Positions 53,448 to 63,884 are shown, numbered from the stretch's first letter. The stretch is 64,000 nucleotides of DNA from CAYYDE01 sp964470525 (GCA_964470525.1 CAYYDE010000005.1:1-64000); one strand, 5' to 3'. The notes: generated by a model not told the origin, from the letters alone. Translations and numbers: made by a program.

Positions 53448-54505
53448 GTAGTTATTTAAGATATGGTTTTCTACAAACTGACAGTAATACGATTCAGTGA
53501 ATAACATCAGAACAAATTATTCATTTTAAGGATACACTTAATGATATAATTTTAAGTAGATTTTATTTTGCTGCAGAGGAGATTACAAAACAAAGTAGAG
53601 AGACAAATAAAAGAATAGTATTAGCATTAAGCTGATGAATAGACTCTTTATTAATTTATAAAGTTTTTAAAAGTAAATGAATTAATTTTGATTCTATAAA
53701 TATAGCTTATAATTGACACTATAGTGAAAAACAACAAGTTTTAAATAATATAGAGAGTAGTGACAATATAAAATTTATAGAAAAAGATTTAGAATTAGAT
53801 ATATCTAATGAAACAATTGCAGTTATTAATATGCCCCACATAGTTTCTCATCCAACTATTATTGCATACAAAGATCTCATAGATTGGATTCCAGAACATA
53901 GTATACTTGTAACTTGAGATTTAGGAGATGAAATTTTTTGAGCTACAGACAAAAAAATTGAAAATTTTGAAAATTTACCAGAATATTTATTTAATAAAGA
54001 TGAATTAGATACATTATTCAATAATAAAATTAAATTTGTACATCATGACTTAAAAGTAGATAAAAATCCCTATAATACAGAAATATTTACTTTTTATTAT
54101 GAAGTGACTCATAATATGTGGCAAAATGTAATAAATTGAAGAGATATAGATTATATACCATTTTATAAATATTTTATAGATTTATCATTAGATTTAAGAA
54201 ATAATAATTTGAGTACGAGATGAAAGGAATACTTATATAATTTATGAACATACCATTTTTGATTAGTTAAGGATAATTTAGTAAAAAGCTGAATCAAATA
54301 TCCTGTAAATGAAGCAATAAATAGAAATTATATAAAATATATAAAGGAAAATGTAAATATATTAGAATCTAATTGATTTTATATGGATTTCAATTATTTA
54401 GAACAATTAATACAATGAGGTGATATAAAGAAAAATAAGTGGCGATTATTCAGTTTAGTTTTATTTATAAAATATATAGATAATAATGATATTAGATTTC
54501 AATAA
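53423..54505 (+). CDS. Asparagine-synthetase-like ATP pyrophosphatase without glutaminase domain
   Basis: 360 residues. The PP-loop is RIVLALSGGIDSLLIYKVF (two of the Gly are UGA), and VTGDLGDEIFGATDKK is the second signature of the family. The N-terminal Ntn glutaminase domain with its Cys-2 is absent: the protein starts MKYNYDNISSYLRYGFLQ, equivalent to the linker region. Such stand-alone synthetase domains form amide or beta-lactam bonds in natural-product pathways (for example lasso-peptide cyclases). The ATG overlaps the previous gene by 25 bases. Confidence 0.82.
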
Positions 54506-55793
54506 TGTAAATTATAATTCAGAATATTCTTTTAGAAGTTCTTGATCTAAAAATACAATCCTACCTATGCTTTTCCTAGTCTCTGGATTATGTATAAAAT
54601 ATAAAAAGGATATTATTTTAAATAATGTACCTAAATTAAGAGATGTTAAAATTGCTATTAATTATCTAGAAGAGTTATGAATTGTATTTATTACAAATAA
54701 TAATTCTTTAACTATATCAATTAAGTCAAAATTAAACAATACTATAAATTATGAATTATATTCAGAGTTCAGGTATTCAATTCTAACATTTGGCTTATTA
54801 TTACCTTTTTTTGATGAGATTAAAATACCAAATAAGACTTGATGATGTAGTATTTGAGATAGGAAAAACAATTTACATTATGATTTCTTCGTAAAATTAT
54901 GATTTGATGTTCATGAGTCTGATTCATGAATTTATATTAAGAAAAAAAATAATATACCTAATAAAATAGTATTTAATCCTGATATTGCATCAACATCAGT
55001 TACAGAAAATATTATAATATTTTTAAGTCTATATATTAAAAAAGAGACTGATATAAGTATAAGTAATTTTTATTGAAATAGGCCTGATATCTATGAATTA
55101 TTGAAGTTATTAAAGATATTTTGAATTGACTTTGAGTTTATAAATAAGCAATTAAAAAAAATTAAATACAATCAAACTAATTTAGATAGTATTATAAGAT
55201 ATGATATATTATCTGATTTTGATCAAGCTTTATTTTATATTTTATTATCAATAGTTATAAAATCTAAGGTAAAGTATGTTAATTATTTTAATAGTTATAG
55301 TTATAAAGAAATAAATTTTTTAAATAAAATATTTTGAAAATTTATTAATATAAAAAATAATACTATATTTATTAATGGTCATTTAGTAGATAAAAAAAAT
55401 AGAGATTTAATAATAATTGCAGATGAATATCCAAATATAATGTCTGACTCTCAGCCAATAATGTCAATAATATGATTATTTGTTAAATCTTTAAAAATAA
55501 CCGATAAAAGATTTTTAAATAGGTATAATTATAGTGAATATTATAATTTATTTAATTGTAATAATAAAATTTCTTGAAATTCAATTACAATATTTTGAAG
55601 TAAAACTAAAACTTCTTGAAAAAATATAAATAAAAATATTGAATTATATAGTATTAGAGAGTCTTGATTATTACTAATTTTATCTATATTTTTTAAAGCA
55701 AAAATAAATATTAATAATACAAATATCATTGATAGATGATATGAAAATATTTATGATAATTTAATACTAATATGAACTAATGTTACAAATTAA
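54486..55793 (+). CDS. MurA-like enolpyruvyl transferase, accessory operon
   Basis: 435 residues, MurA-like length. RSSGSKNTILPMLFL matches the GxKNxxLPxL opening with the substrate Lys and Asn. NNVPKLRDVKIAINYLEELG, KTGGCSIGDRKNNLHYDF (with the loop Cys of MurA), STSVTENIIIFLS, DEYPNIMSDSQPIMS (catalytic Asp region) and RFLNRYNYSEYYN (the Arg-containing region) are all in order. MurA moves enolpyruvate from PEP to UDP-GlcNAc; relatives such as NikO act on UMP in nucleoside antibiotics. The presence of a second, MurB-like gene next to it implies the enol ether is then reduced. Divergent from housekeeping MurA. Confidence 0.82.
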
Positions 55794-57006
55794 TAATTTT
55801 AATTTAAAAGAAAATTCTCCATTTAAACTAAATGATATATTAAACAATGTGTATATTATTGAAAACATTACAGATTATTTAAATTATATAAAAAATAGTA
55901 ATTCTGATTTTAAAGTATTATGAGAATTAACAAACACTATTATAAATCCTAATATAGAAGAAAATATAGATTTACTATTTTTTAAGGATAATATAAATTT
56001 AGACTCTATTAATTTTTTGGAAGATTGAATTGTAAGTGTCTTATGAAATGTAAAATTAAAAATTTTATCTAGTGAGTTATTAAAAAATAACTATGATTGT
56101 TCTTATTTAATATGAATTCCTGGTACAGTTGCTGCTGCTGTTGTAAATAATTCATGATCATGAAAATTATGAGAATCCATATTAGATAATGTTATAATGA
56201 TAGAATATTATATAAGAGACAAAAAATATATAAAAGTTATTAATGATATTTTATTTTCATATAGAAATACAGAATTTAAATTTACAAAAAATCTTTTTAT
56301 TTCAAAAATTTATTTTAAATTTAAAAAAATTGAAAAAGAAAAATTAACACAAAAAATGGAAAAAAGATATTTAGATAGATCTAATTTAAAAGAAATATAT
56401 ATAAAACCTTCATTATGAACATTTTATATAAGAAATAATTACCTAAAATATTGAGATATAATTTCAAAAAAAATTCATTTACAAAATAACAAAATTTTAA
56501 ATATATGACATAACTTAACTTACAAAGATTATATAAATTTTAAAAGAAAATTGAATATTTTTTATGAGATTGAAATAGAGGAAGTAAGTAAACCATATAA
56601 AAATGATTATATTTGATTACTAATAATAGATAAAAATAATAATATACTTTTACAAAAAAGAGATAATAATTGATTTTTAAATAAAGAAAAAATTTGATTA
56701 TTTTGAGGTGGAGTTGAGGAAAATGAATGATTAAAAGAAGCATTAATAAGAGAAATTAAGGAAGAATTATCAATAGATATAAGTCACATTGATTACAATT
56801 GATTGTTTATAAAAGACTATACTAATGCTATTCAAAGGTGTTTTATTTTTAAAAAATATGTAGAAAATTTAAATGATTTTATTAAAAATATTAAATGTAA
56901 GGAGTGAAATATACTGATAGATAATTTATCTAATATTGATAATATTATTAATGATGAAAATTATACATTTATACTAAAGAAAGTTTTGATTTATAATCTT
57001 AAATAA
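55780..57006 (+). CDS. MurB-like reductase fused to a Nudix domain
   Basis: 408 residues. Residues 1-260 look like MurB: FKVLGELTNTIINPNIEEN (FAD loop), CSYLIGIPGTVAAAVVNNSG then GKLGESILDNV, SYRNTEFKF, and a KPSLGTFYIRNNYLKYGD segment equal to the GS-FKNP region; the C-terminal helix is LTYKDYINFKRKLNIFYEI. Residues 285-408 are a Nudix domain with the box GGGVEENEGLKEALIREIKE then ELSIDIS. Fusion of these two functions is unusual. It ends the operon and is followed by a terminator. The first residues overlap the MurA-like gene by 14 bases. Confidence 0.75.
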
Positions 57007-57037
57007 CAAAAAACTCGTAAAATTTACGAGTTTTTTA
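57007..57037. terminator. Bidirectional terminator between the operon and sodB
   Basis: AAAAAACTCGTAAA / TTTACGAGTTTTTT. Confidence 0.85.
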
Positions 57038-57622
57038 TTATTTAAGATTTGCACTTACAAAATTCCAATCAACAAGTTGCCAAAAATTTTCTACATATTT
57101 TGGTCTTGCATTTCTTGTATCGATATAATATGCGTGTTCCCAAACATCACATGTCAAAAGTGGAGTTTTATCTTCGTGAGTGAGAATTGAACCTGCATTT
57201 GCTGTATTTACAATTTCTAAATCTCCTGATGAATTTTGTACAAGCCAAGTCCATCCAGAACCAAAATTTCCAATAGCTGTTTTTGAAAAAGTTTCTATAA
57301 ACGCTTCAAAACTTCCAAATGCTTTTTCAATTTTTTCAAGTAAAACTCATGATGGTTTTTTTGTAGAATTTGGAGTGAGTCCATTAAAATAAAATGTATG
57401 ATTCCAAATTTGAGCTGCATTATTAAAAATTGGTCCTGAAACTGATGCCTTTACAATTTCCTCTAAACTGAGATTTTCATATTCTGTTCCAACAATCAGA
57501 TTATTAAGATTATCAACATATGCTTTGTGGTGTTTTCCATAGTGATATTCCAAAGTTTCTTGTGAAATATATGGTTCTAAAGCATTTAGTGCGTATTTTA
57601 AAGCTGGTAATGTATGCAACAT
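57038..57622 (-). CDS. sodB: Iron superoxide dismutase
   Basis: 194 residues. Metal ligands are present in order: His in LEYHYGKHHKAYV, His in AAQIWNHTFYF, Asp and His in CDVWEHAYYID. GPIFNNAAQIWNH and SGWTWLV point to the Fe-type rather than Mn-type, though this is uncertain without structure. It detoxifies superoxide in the cytoplasm. It is a neighbour of other redox genes. Confidence 0.95.
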
Positions 57623-57647
57623 AGTTTTATAGTTAAATAATAATTTT

Positions 57648-58400
57648 TTAGTTTTTTAATTTTTGTTTTATCAAACTTGACTTCATTTCATGTGCCTTAA
57701 ATGGTTCTAAACGAAGTACAGTTGTATTGAATTGATTTTTTGTAATAAATTCATCAAGTAATTGAGAGAAACCAACCTGATCATATCAAAGTGCAATAAC
57801 TTTTGGTTGAAACATTTCAATCCAATGCATAGGATTTGGAGCATCTCATACAAAAACTTGGTCTACCAATCCAGAAATCTCTACAAAACTTCGACGATCT
57901 TGCTCATGATACATTGGAGCTTTTCCTTTAAATCTTTCCACATTTTTATCTGTCGCAACAATGGTAATGAGTCTATCTCCATACATTTTTGCTTGAAGTA
58001 AAAAATTTCTGTGTCCTTCATGAAATATATCAAACGTTCCAAAAGTAATCACTGTATCTTGTATTTCACGAGTTCATTGAATATCCTGTTGAATTTGCAA
58101 TTTTAACTCATCAAAATTTTCAAACTTTCTATTTTCACGAATTTTATACAAAATCATCACTTCAATTTCCTTTCCATACAAATCTCCAGAAAAGTCAAAA
58201 ATATGACTTTCAAAAATTCCCTGAGATTTCATACAAGCTCCCACTCCAGCATATATTTTTTCTCAGATTTTTACATTGATTTTATACGTTCCTTCTGAAA
58301 TATTACTTCCTTCTGGAAGCAAAATATTTGCTGTAGGAAATCCTATTGTTCTTCCAAGTTTTTTTCAAGGTTGTACAATTCCAGAAATTTTTTGGTACAT
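57648..58400 (-). CDS. ribF: Flavokinase + FAD-synthetase-type fusion in reversed domain order
   Basis: 250 residues. The N-terminal half is a riboflavin kinase (GIVQPGKKLGRTIGFPTANI then GEKIYAGVGACM). The C-terminal half is a nucleotidyltransferase of the TagD/RibL kind: ITFGTFDIFHEGHRNFLL (GTFD-x-H-x-G-H), DEQDR-type loop RSFVEISGLVDQVF and VIALGYDQ. Usual bacterial RibF has the transferase first and the kinase second. It would convert riboflavin to FMN and then to FAD. It follows ribH by 9 bases. Confidence 0.85.
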
Positions 58401-58409
58401 AATTATTTT

Positions 58410-58865
58410 TTAATTTTTAATTTTTTCTAATTCTGCTAATAAATTCAGTCCAGAAACTGCAAATCCAGCATTAATTCTTGCTTGAACTTGTTCATCATTA
58501 TTACATGTCAAAAGTCCAAAAATTACAGGAGTTTCATACATGGTATTCAAGTTCATAATTCCACGAGCTGTTTCATTACATACATAATCAAAATGTGGAG
58601 TTTCTCCACGAATCACAACTCATAAAATAATGACAAGATCATATTCATCTTTTTCAATCAATTTTTTTGTAAATCATGGAATTTCAAAAGCTCCAGGAAC
58701 AAAAAATGAATCAGTATCCGTAAAACCAAGTTCTGCAAAATATTCTCTATTAAGTCTTTCAAGTTCGTGAGTATAATGCGCGTTAAAGTCTCCAACGACA
58801 AACGCAATTTTTATATCTTTTGATACTTTTGAAATATCTTTGAGTTCTGCTTTATATGTTGACAT
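58410..58865 (-). CDS. ribH: 6,7-dimethyl-8-ribityllumazine synthase
   Basis: 151 residues. IAFVVGDFNAHYTHELERLN, FVPGAFEIPG, VIRGETPHFDYVC (catalytic His) and GLLTCNNDEQVQARINAG match the family. It condenses the pyrimidine and the C4 unit for riboflavin synthase. It lies between ribE and ribF in one operon. Confidence 0.95.
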
Positions 58866-58884
58866 AAATGTTTGTTATAAAATA

Positions 58885-59460
58885 TTATTCTTTATTTTGC
58901 TTAAAAATGTATTTTCCTACTAAATCAAATTCAAGATTTACTTTTTCTCAAATTTGTAGAGATCACAAATTCGTTACTTCTTGTGTGAGAGGAATCAACC
59001 AAACTGACAAAAAGTCATTTCACTCTTGTACGACCGTTAAACTCGTACCATTGATCGTAATACTTCCCTTTGGAATAAGATATTTTGAATATTTTGGATC
59101 AAATGTAACAAATACTTGTAAAGATCCATCATCTCATTTTTCGAGTTTTGAAATTTCTCAAATCGTATCAATATGACCAGAAACAATATGTCCATCAATT
59201 CTATCTCAAACTTTCACACATCTTTCAATATTAAAATAATCTCAATCATTTTTATATTGAAAATTTGTGACATTCAAACTCTCTTGCATAACAAAAAAAC
59301 TATATTTTTCGCTATCCCACTGTGTTACCGTCATACAAGCTCCATCATGAGCAATACTTTGACCAATAACAAGAGGTTCTTTAAATGTATTTTCAACCGT
59401 GAAAAGTCATCCATCTCTTTTGAGAATTTTTGCTTTTGCTTCTATAATTCCTGAGAACAT
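58885..59460 (-). CDS. ribE: Riboflavin synthase, alpha type
   Basis: 191 residues. MFSGIIEAKAKILKRDGG start, HDGACMTVTQWDS, DRIDGHIVSGHIDTIGEI, and the repeated second half INGTSLTVVQ are typical of the two-lumazine-binding-domain enzyme. First gene of the ribE-ribH-ribF set. No ribD or ribA is in the window and no FMN riboswitch is evident upstream. Confidence 0.93.
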
Positions 59461-59488
59461 TTTTTTATAATCTATAAAAATTAAATTG

Positions 59489-59512
59489 TGCTTATTTATG
59501 AAAATAAGCACA
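59489..59512 (-). terminator. Hairpin after gdhA
   Basis: GTGCTTATTT / AAATAAGCAC, followed on the minus strand by an AT-rich tail without a long T-run. Weak terminator. Confidence 0.5.
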
Positions 59513-59559
59513 AAGAATAATACCTTTTTTTAGAAAAAAGTAAAGAAACTTACAATTTT

Positions 59560-60819
59560 TTATAATTCTCCTCTTGCTTTCATTGCATCAAGAATTCTTT
59601 TCATTGCAATCATATACGCTCCTGTTCTCAGCATTGTTTGTTGATTTTGAGCCATTTGAAATACTCCCAGAGCAGCATTTGTAATTTTTTCTTTCAATTT
59701 TGTTTCTACTTCATCAGCACTCCAATAATAATTCATATTGTTTTGTACTTGTTCAAAATAACTCACCATCACTCCCCCAGCATTTGCTAAAATATCAGGA
59801 ATTACTGTAATTCCATTTTTGTATAATACTTCATCCGCTTCTGGTGTAACTGGCCCATTTGCAAGTTCTAAAATAAGAGAGGCTTGAATATTATTCATAT
59901 TTTGTGAAGTAATTTGATTTTCTAAAGCAGCTGGAATAAGAATATCTACTTTGAGTTCAAGTAATTCAGCATTTGTAATTTTTTTTCAAGAAGTATATTC
60001 TTGAAGAGATTTTTTACTTGCTTTAATCATTTTTATAGCTTGAATATCAACTCAATTTTCATCATAAACACCAGTTGAACTATCTGAAACAGCTACTATT
60101 TTTGCTCATAAATCCTCTAAAAGCCAAGCCATAGTAAGTCAGGCATTTCCAGCTCATTGAATTGCAATCGTTTTTCATGCAAGAGAAATATTTTTGAGTT
60201 CAAGAATTTTTTGTAATACATACACTCATCCTTGTGCTGTTGCTTTATCTCTTCCAAGCGATCCTCCAAAACTTACTGGTTTTCCAGTAAATGATCCCAA
60301 AGATGGAACTCATGCTAAACGAGAATATTCATCAGCCATCCAAGACATAATTTGAGGATTTGTATTGACATCCGGAGCTGGAACATCTTCAAGTGGTCCA
60401 ATATATTTAAACATTTCTCTTACATATCATCTTGAAAGTCTTTCAAGTTCTCAAAGAGATAATTTTTTAGGATCTACAATAATTCCTCATTTTCATCATC
60501 CAAGTGGAATATCAACTACTGCTGTTTTGACACTCATCCACATTGAAAGAGCTTTTACTTCATCATACGTAACATCTTGATGAAAACGAATTCCTCATTT
60601 ATACACTCCACGAGCATTTGTATGTTGTGCACGATATCAAATAAAAACTTTTGTAGTTCCATCATCCATTTTCACAGGAATTGATACTTCCATCACTCTT
60701 TTTGGAGTTGCAATTACATCAAATGCTCCAGAAATATCTTGATATTCTTTCATCAAGTCAAAAGATGTTCTCATTTGTTTTTGTGCATTTAAAAAGGCAT
60801 TATTTGTATTTTGTGTCAT
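59560..60819 (-). CDS. gdhA: Glutamate dehydrogenase (Glu/Leu/Phe/Val dehydrogenase family)
   Basis: 419 residues. GGIRFHQDVTYDEVKALS, the substrate-lysine motif PLGGGKGGIIVDP, PAPDVNTNPQIMSWM and the nucleotide fold TIAIQGAGNAGLTMAW are present. It links 2-oxoglutarate and ammonia to glutamate; the dinucleotide preference cannot be told from sequence by eye. Palindromic operator-like sites lie 29 and 90 bases upstream of the ATG. Confidence 0.93.
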
Positions 60820-60847
60820 AATTTTTTGTATAAAAAATAAATCAAAG

Positions 60848-60864
60848 ACTATACTTTATATAGC
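60848..60864. promoter_or_regulatory. 17-bp palindrome, candidate operator (gdhA)
   Basis: ACTATA-CTTTA-TATAGC, upstream of gdhA by 28 bases. Confidence 0.55.
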
Positions 60865-60908
60865 TTTATAAGATTGTATTTTATTTTTTTTAAAAGTCAA
60901 ATTAAAAT

Positions 60909-60925
60909 ACTATAAAAAGTAAAGT
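60909..60925. promoter_or_regulatory. Second, degenerate palindrome upstream of gdhA
   Basis: ACTATA-AAAAG-TAAAGT, 61 bases from the first site; followed by GTTTTAATT. Confidence 0.4.
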
Positions 60926-60936
60926 GTTTTAATTAT

Positions 60937-60970
60937 AAAAAATAATTACCTTTTTAGGTAATTATTTTTT
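60937..60970 (-). terminator. Terminator of the nitroreductase gene
   Basis: AAAAATAATTACC / GGTAATTATTTTT; it overlaps the TAA at 60962. Confidence 0.75.
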
Positions 60971-61600
60971 AATAACAAGAGTATCAAGTGGAAATCTTAC
61001 TTTTGGTGCATTTGCATATTTATCATCTTCTTTTCTATAACCAATTGGTAATACAAGTGATGATGAAAGTCCAAGAGCATCTAAACCAAGTACTTCATTA
61101 TATTTTGCTGAAACAAATCATTCCATTGGACAAGAATCAATTTTTTTATTTGCTAAAAATGCTAAAACATTTCCTGCTGATAAAAATACTTGTCTATCAG
61201 CCCAAGCATTTTTTGCTTCAAGTGAGAGATTTGATAAAAATCCTTTCATCATATCTTCATATCCTTTCAAATTTTCTCTTGTTGCCCCAGTAGTTACTAC
61301 CATATCATCAAGATATGCATCAACGAGATCATCTCCTGGATTTTCTACTCTTGCAAAAACAAGTAAATGAGAAGCATCTACGATTTGAGCTTGATTCCAA
61401 GAGTGAGAGAGAAGTTCTGCACGAGTTTGAGGATTTTCTACTACAATAAGTTTCCAAGGTTGAAGTCCATATCCTGAAGGAGAAAGTCTAAATGCTTCTA
61501 AAATTTCTTGTAAATCAGATTGAGAAACTTTTTTTGTTGGGTCAAATGATTTTGTTGCATATCTCCAATTTAAATTTTCTAATACATTCATATTCGTCAT
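60962..61600 (-). CDS. Nitroreductase-family oxidoreductase (NfsB-like)
   Basis: 212 residues. NWRYATKSFDPTKKVSQSDL, RLSPSGYGLQPWKLIVVE (FMN phosphate site) and SCPMEGFVSAKYNEVLGLD fit the nitroreductase fold. It reduces quinones or nitro compounds with NAD(P)H. Two palindromic sites lie upstream. Confidence 0.92.
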
Positions 61601-61617
61601 CTTTTATAAAAATAAAT

Positions 61618-61634
61618 GCTATATTTTTTATAGC
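61618..61634. promoter_or_regulatory. 17-bp perfect palindrome, candidate operator (nitroreductase)
   Basis: GCTATA-TTTTT-TATAGC, 17 bases before the nitroreductase ATG; followed by GTTTATAAG. Confidence 0.6.
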
Positions 61635-61677
61635 GTTTATAAGTGTATTCAATTTTATTTTTTTGTCAAATATTTTT

Positions 61678-61694
61678 ACTATAAAAAAAATAGT
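61678..61694. promoter_or_regulatory. Second palindrome upstream of the nitroreductase gene
   Basis: ACTATA-AAAAA-AATAGT, 60 bases from the first site, followed by GTTTATAAT. It lies between the divergent nitroreductase and envelope protein genes. Confidence 0.45.
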
Positions 61695-61791
61695 GTTTAT
61701 AATAAAAAATATCGTAATTAATTTATAAAAATATTTGAGTTTTCTTTTAAATTGCATAATATATGAGTAATAACACTAATTCAAAACAAAA

Positions 61792-62688
61792 ATGAAAATA
61801 TTATACCTTTTTTGTTTGATATTTTTCAGCTTTCAATTCTCACTTTCGTATGCTGAAAATCTCAATGTAAAAGCAAATATTGATTCTGGAGCATATGATT
61901 TTATGATTGAAGTTTATTTAATTTCAAACGACTCAGACGCAAAAATCTTTTATTATACTGATGGAATAGGACGTTTTGATACACTCAAAGAATTCAAAAG
62001 TACTTCTCCTATTCTGCTTCAAAAAAACACTTCATTACAATACTATGCAATAAATGACCTCAATTCATCAACACCAATTCAGGAAAATATTTATACATTT
62101 CATTATCCAAAAAATCTTTCACTTTCAGCAAATAAAAACAATATTATCATTAAAAATAATGAATTAAAAACCATAAATATATGATGATATTTTCTTGAAT
62201 GAAATATATTAAAATATCAAATACAAAAAAATACATTTCTCTCTGCTTGAGAAACATTTATTCTCGATTATAATATGAAAGTTGGAGAAAAAATTCTTTT
62301 GTTTGCTCCAGACACATCATTGATAGAATCATTTCTCTTAAATGAACCAACTCCCTCAATACAAGAAAAGATTTTTACACAAGAAGAAATATGAAATGCT
62401 GAAAACTCCACTCAAATACAAATATTGCAGATTCCAGAAGAAACTCCTTTGACAGAAGAAATTTCAATCTCTCAAACAGATAAAAATCCACCACTTCCCC
62501 AACAAACTTCATGGAATTGAGCAGATCTTAAAACTTCAGCTTTTGATATTTCATCTCCAGAAAAAAACAATATTACTTCTCTTTTATATATCTTTTTCAT
62601 TTTAATTGGAGTGGTAAGTGTGTACAATATTTACACAGTTATTTCTCAAAATCGCACAAAAAGAAAAAATAAAAGAAAAAAATTATAA
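61792..62688 (+). CDS. Secreted envelope protein with chitobiase-like and lamin-tail-like parts
   Basis: 298 residues. MKILYLFCLIFFSFQFSLSY is a signal peptide. AKIFYYTDGIGRFDTLKEFK to TSLQYYAINDLNS resembles the chitobiase C-terminal (Fn3-like) fold, and INIGGYFLEGNILKYQIQ to KILLFAPDT a lamin-tail-like domain. A Pro/Thr/Gln-rich segment leads to a C-terminal membrane helix (SLLYIFFILIGVVSVYNIY) and a basic tail. Membrane-anchored surface protein, function unknown. It ends 16 bases before mraY. Confidence 0.65.
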
Positions 62689-62704
62689 CTTAGTCTCTTT
62701 ATAT

Positions 62705-63766
62705 ATGAATTCAAATCTTATACCTATTTTTTCGTTTTCTTTGGCAACTTTTTTACTTGGTTTCCTTATAATGCCTTATTTTATCAGATTTTTAATACAT
62801 TTTAAACTCTGAAAACAAATCAGAAGCGAAGCAACTATTGGAAAAGCAATAGAATTTCTCAAGCTTCATAGAGAAAAAACCGGAACTCCAACTATGTGAT
62901 GACTTATTATTTTATGAGTTGTATTTTTTATGGTTATTTTTAGTATGGTATTGCAATATTTTGGTTTTACAAATAACTCTTTATTAAATCAAAAAGAAAC
63001 CTATCTGAGTCTTTTTACTCTTGCAACTGTTGGAATCTTAGGAGCGATTGATGATTATATGAATGTGAGAGGAATTGGAAGAACCAAATGACTTTCTGCT
63101 CGTTTTAAAATGTTTTGGTTGCTAGTATTTGCCTGACTTGGTGCGATGTGGTTTTATTATAAACTCGGTTGGAATGTCGTAGATGATATGTGAAATTTTG
63201 TCAGATATCTCAAAAATCCTTTTGGAGAAAACATTGAGCTGGGAATATATTTTATTCCTCTGTTTATATTTATTATCGTTGCCACAGCAAATAGTGTAAA
63301 TATCACGGATGGACTCGATGGACTTGCTGGATGACTTTTGTTATTTATTTATGGAATTTATGCATATATTACCTATGATCAATGACTCTATCTTCTCTCA
63401 ACTCTTTGTGTAACTATTATGGGTGCGCTTCTTGCATTTTTATGGTATAATATCAAACCTGCCAAGTTTTATATGTGAGATGTTGGAAGTTTAGCATTAT
63501 GAGCAAATCTCTGAATTATGGCTATGATCACCAATACTGTTTTTGTTTTAATTATTGCTTGAGCTATTTTTATTCTTGAAACATTAAGTGTCATCATTCA
63601 ACTCACAAGCAAAAAACTCAGAAAATGAAAAAAAGTATTTAAAATTGCCCCATTTCATCATCATCTTGAAGCAACTGGATGGAGTGAAGAAACCGTTGTA
63701 TTTCGCTTGTGGCTCGTTGGAATTATACTCAGTGCAATATGACTTATTGTCTATGCGATAAAATAA
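62705..63766 (+). CDS. mraY: Phospho-N-acetylmuramoyl-pentapeptide transferase
   Basis: 353 residues with about ten hydrophobic segments. EKTGTPTMGGLIIL, LGAIDDYMNVRGIG, SVNITDGLDGLAG (catalytic region), FMGDVGSLALGANLGI and FKIAPFHHHLEATGW are diagnostic. It moves phospho-MurNAc-pentapeptide to undecaprenyl phosphate, the first membrane step of peptidoglycan synthesis. Several signature Gly are UGA. Confidence 0.95.
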
Positions 63767-63783
63767 ATTTACTCAAAATCAAT

Positions 63784-63815
63784 GATCCTGAATATATTTT
63801 TCAGGATTTTTTTGA
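63784..63815 (+). terminator. Terminator of mraY
   Basis: GATCCTGAA / TTCAGGAT with a run of seven T. Confidence 0.8.
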
Positions 63816-63851
63816 CATTTATAAAAAATTTCATTTTTTCTGCTTTTAGAG

Positions 63852-63857
63852 TATAAT
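63852..63857 (+). promoter_or_regulatory. -10 box before the last gene
   Basis: TATAAT at 63852-63857, 28 bases before the ATG. The -35 region is not clear. Confidence 0.4.
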
Positions 63858-63884
63858 GCAAAAAATATTCTTAAATCTACTCAT

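Noticed and set aside
842..63766. Many apparent frame breaks and pseudogenes when the sequence is read with the standard code
   Set aside because: All breaks are UGA and fall at positions where glycine is expected; reading UGA as Gly restores full-length proteins throughout.
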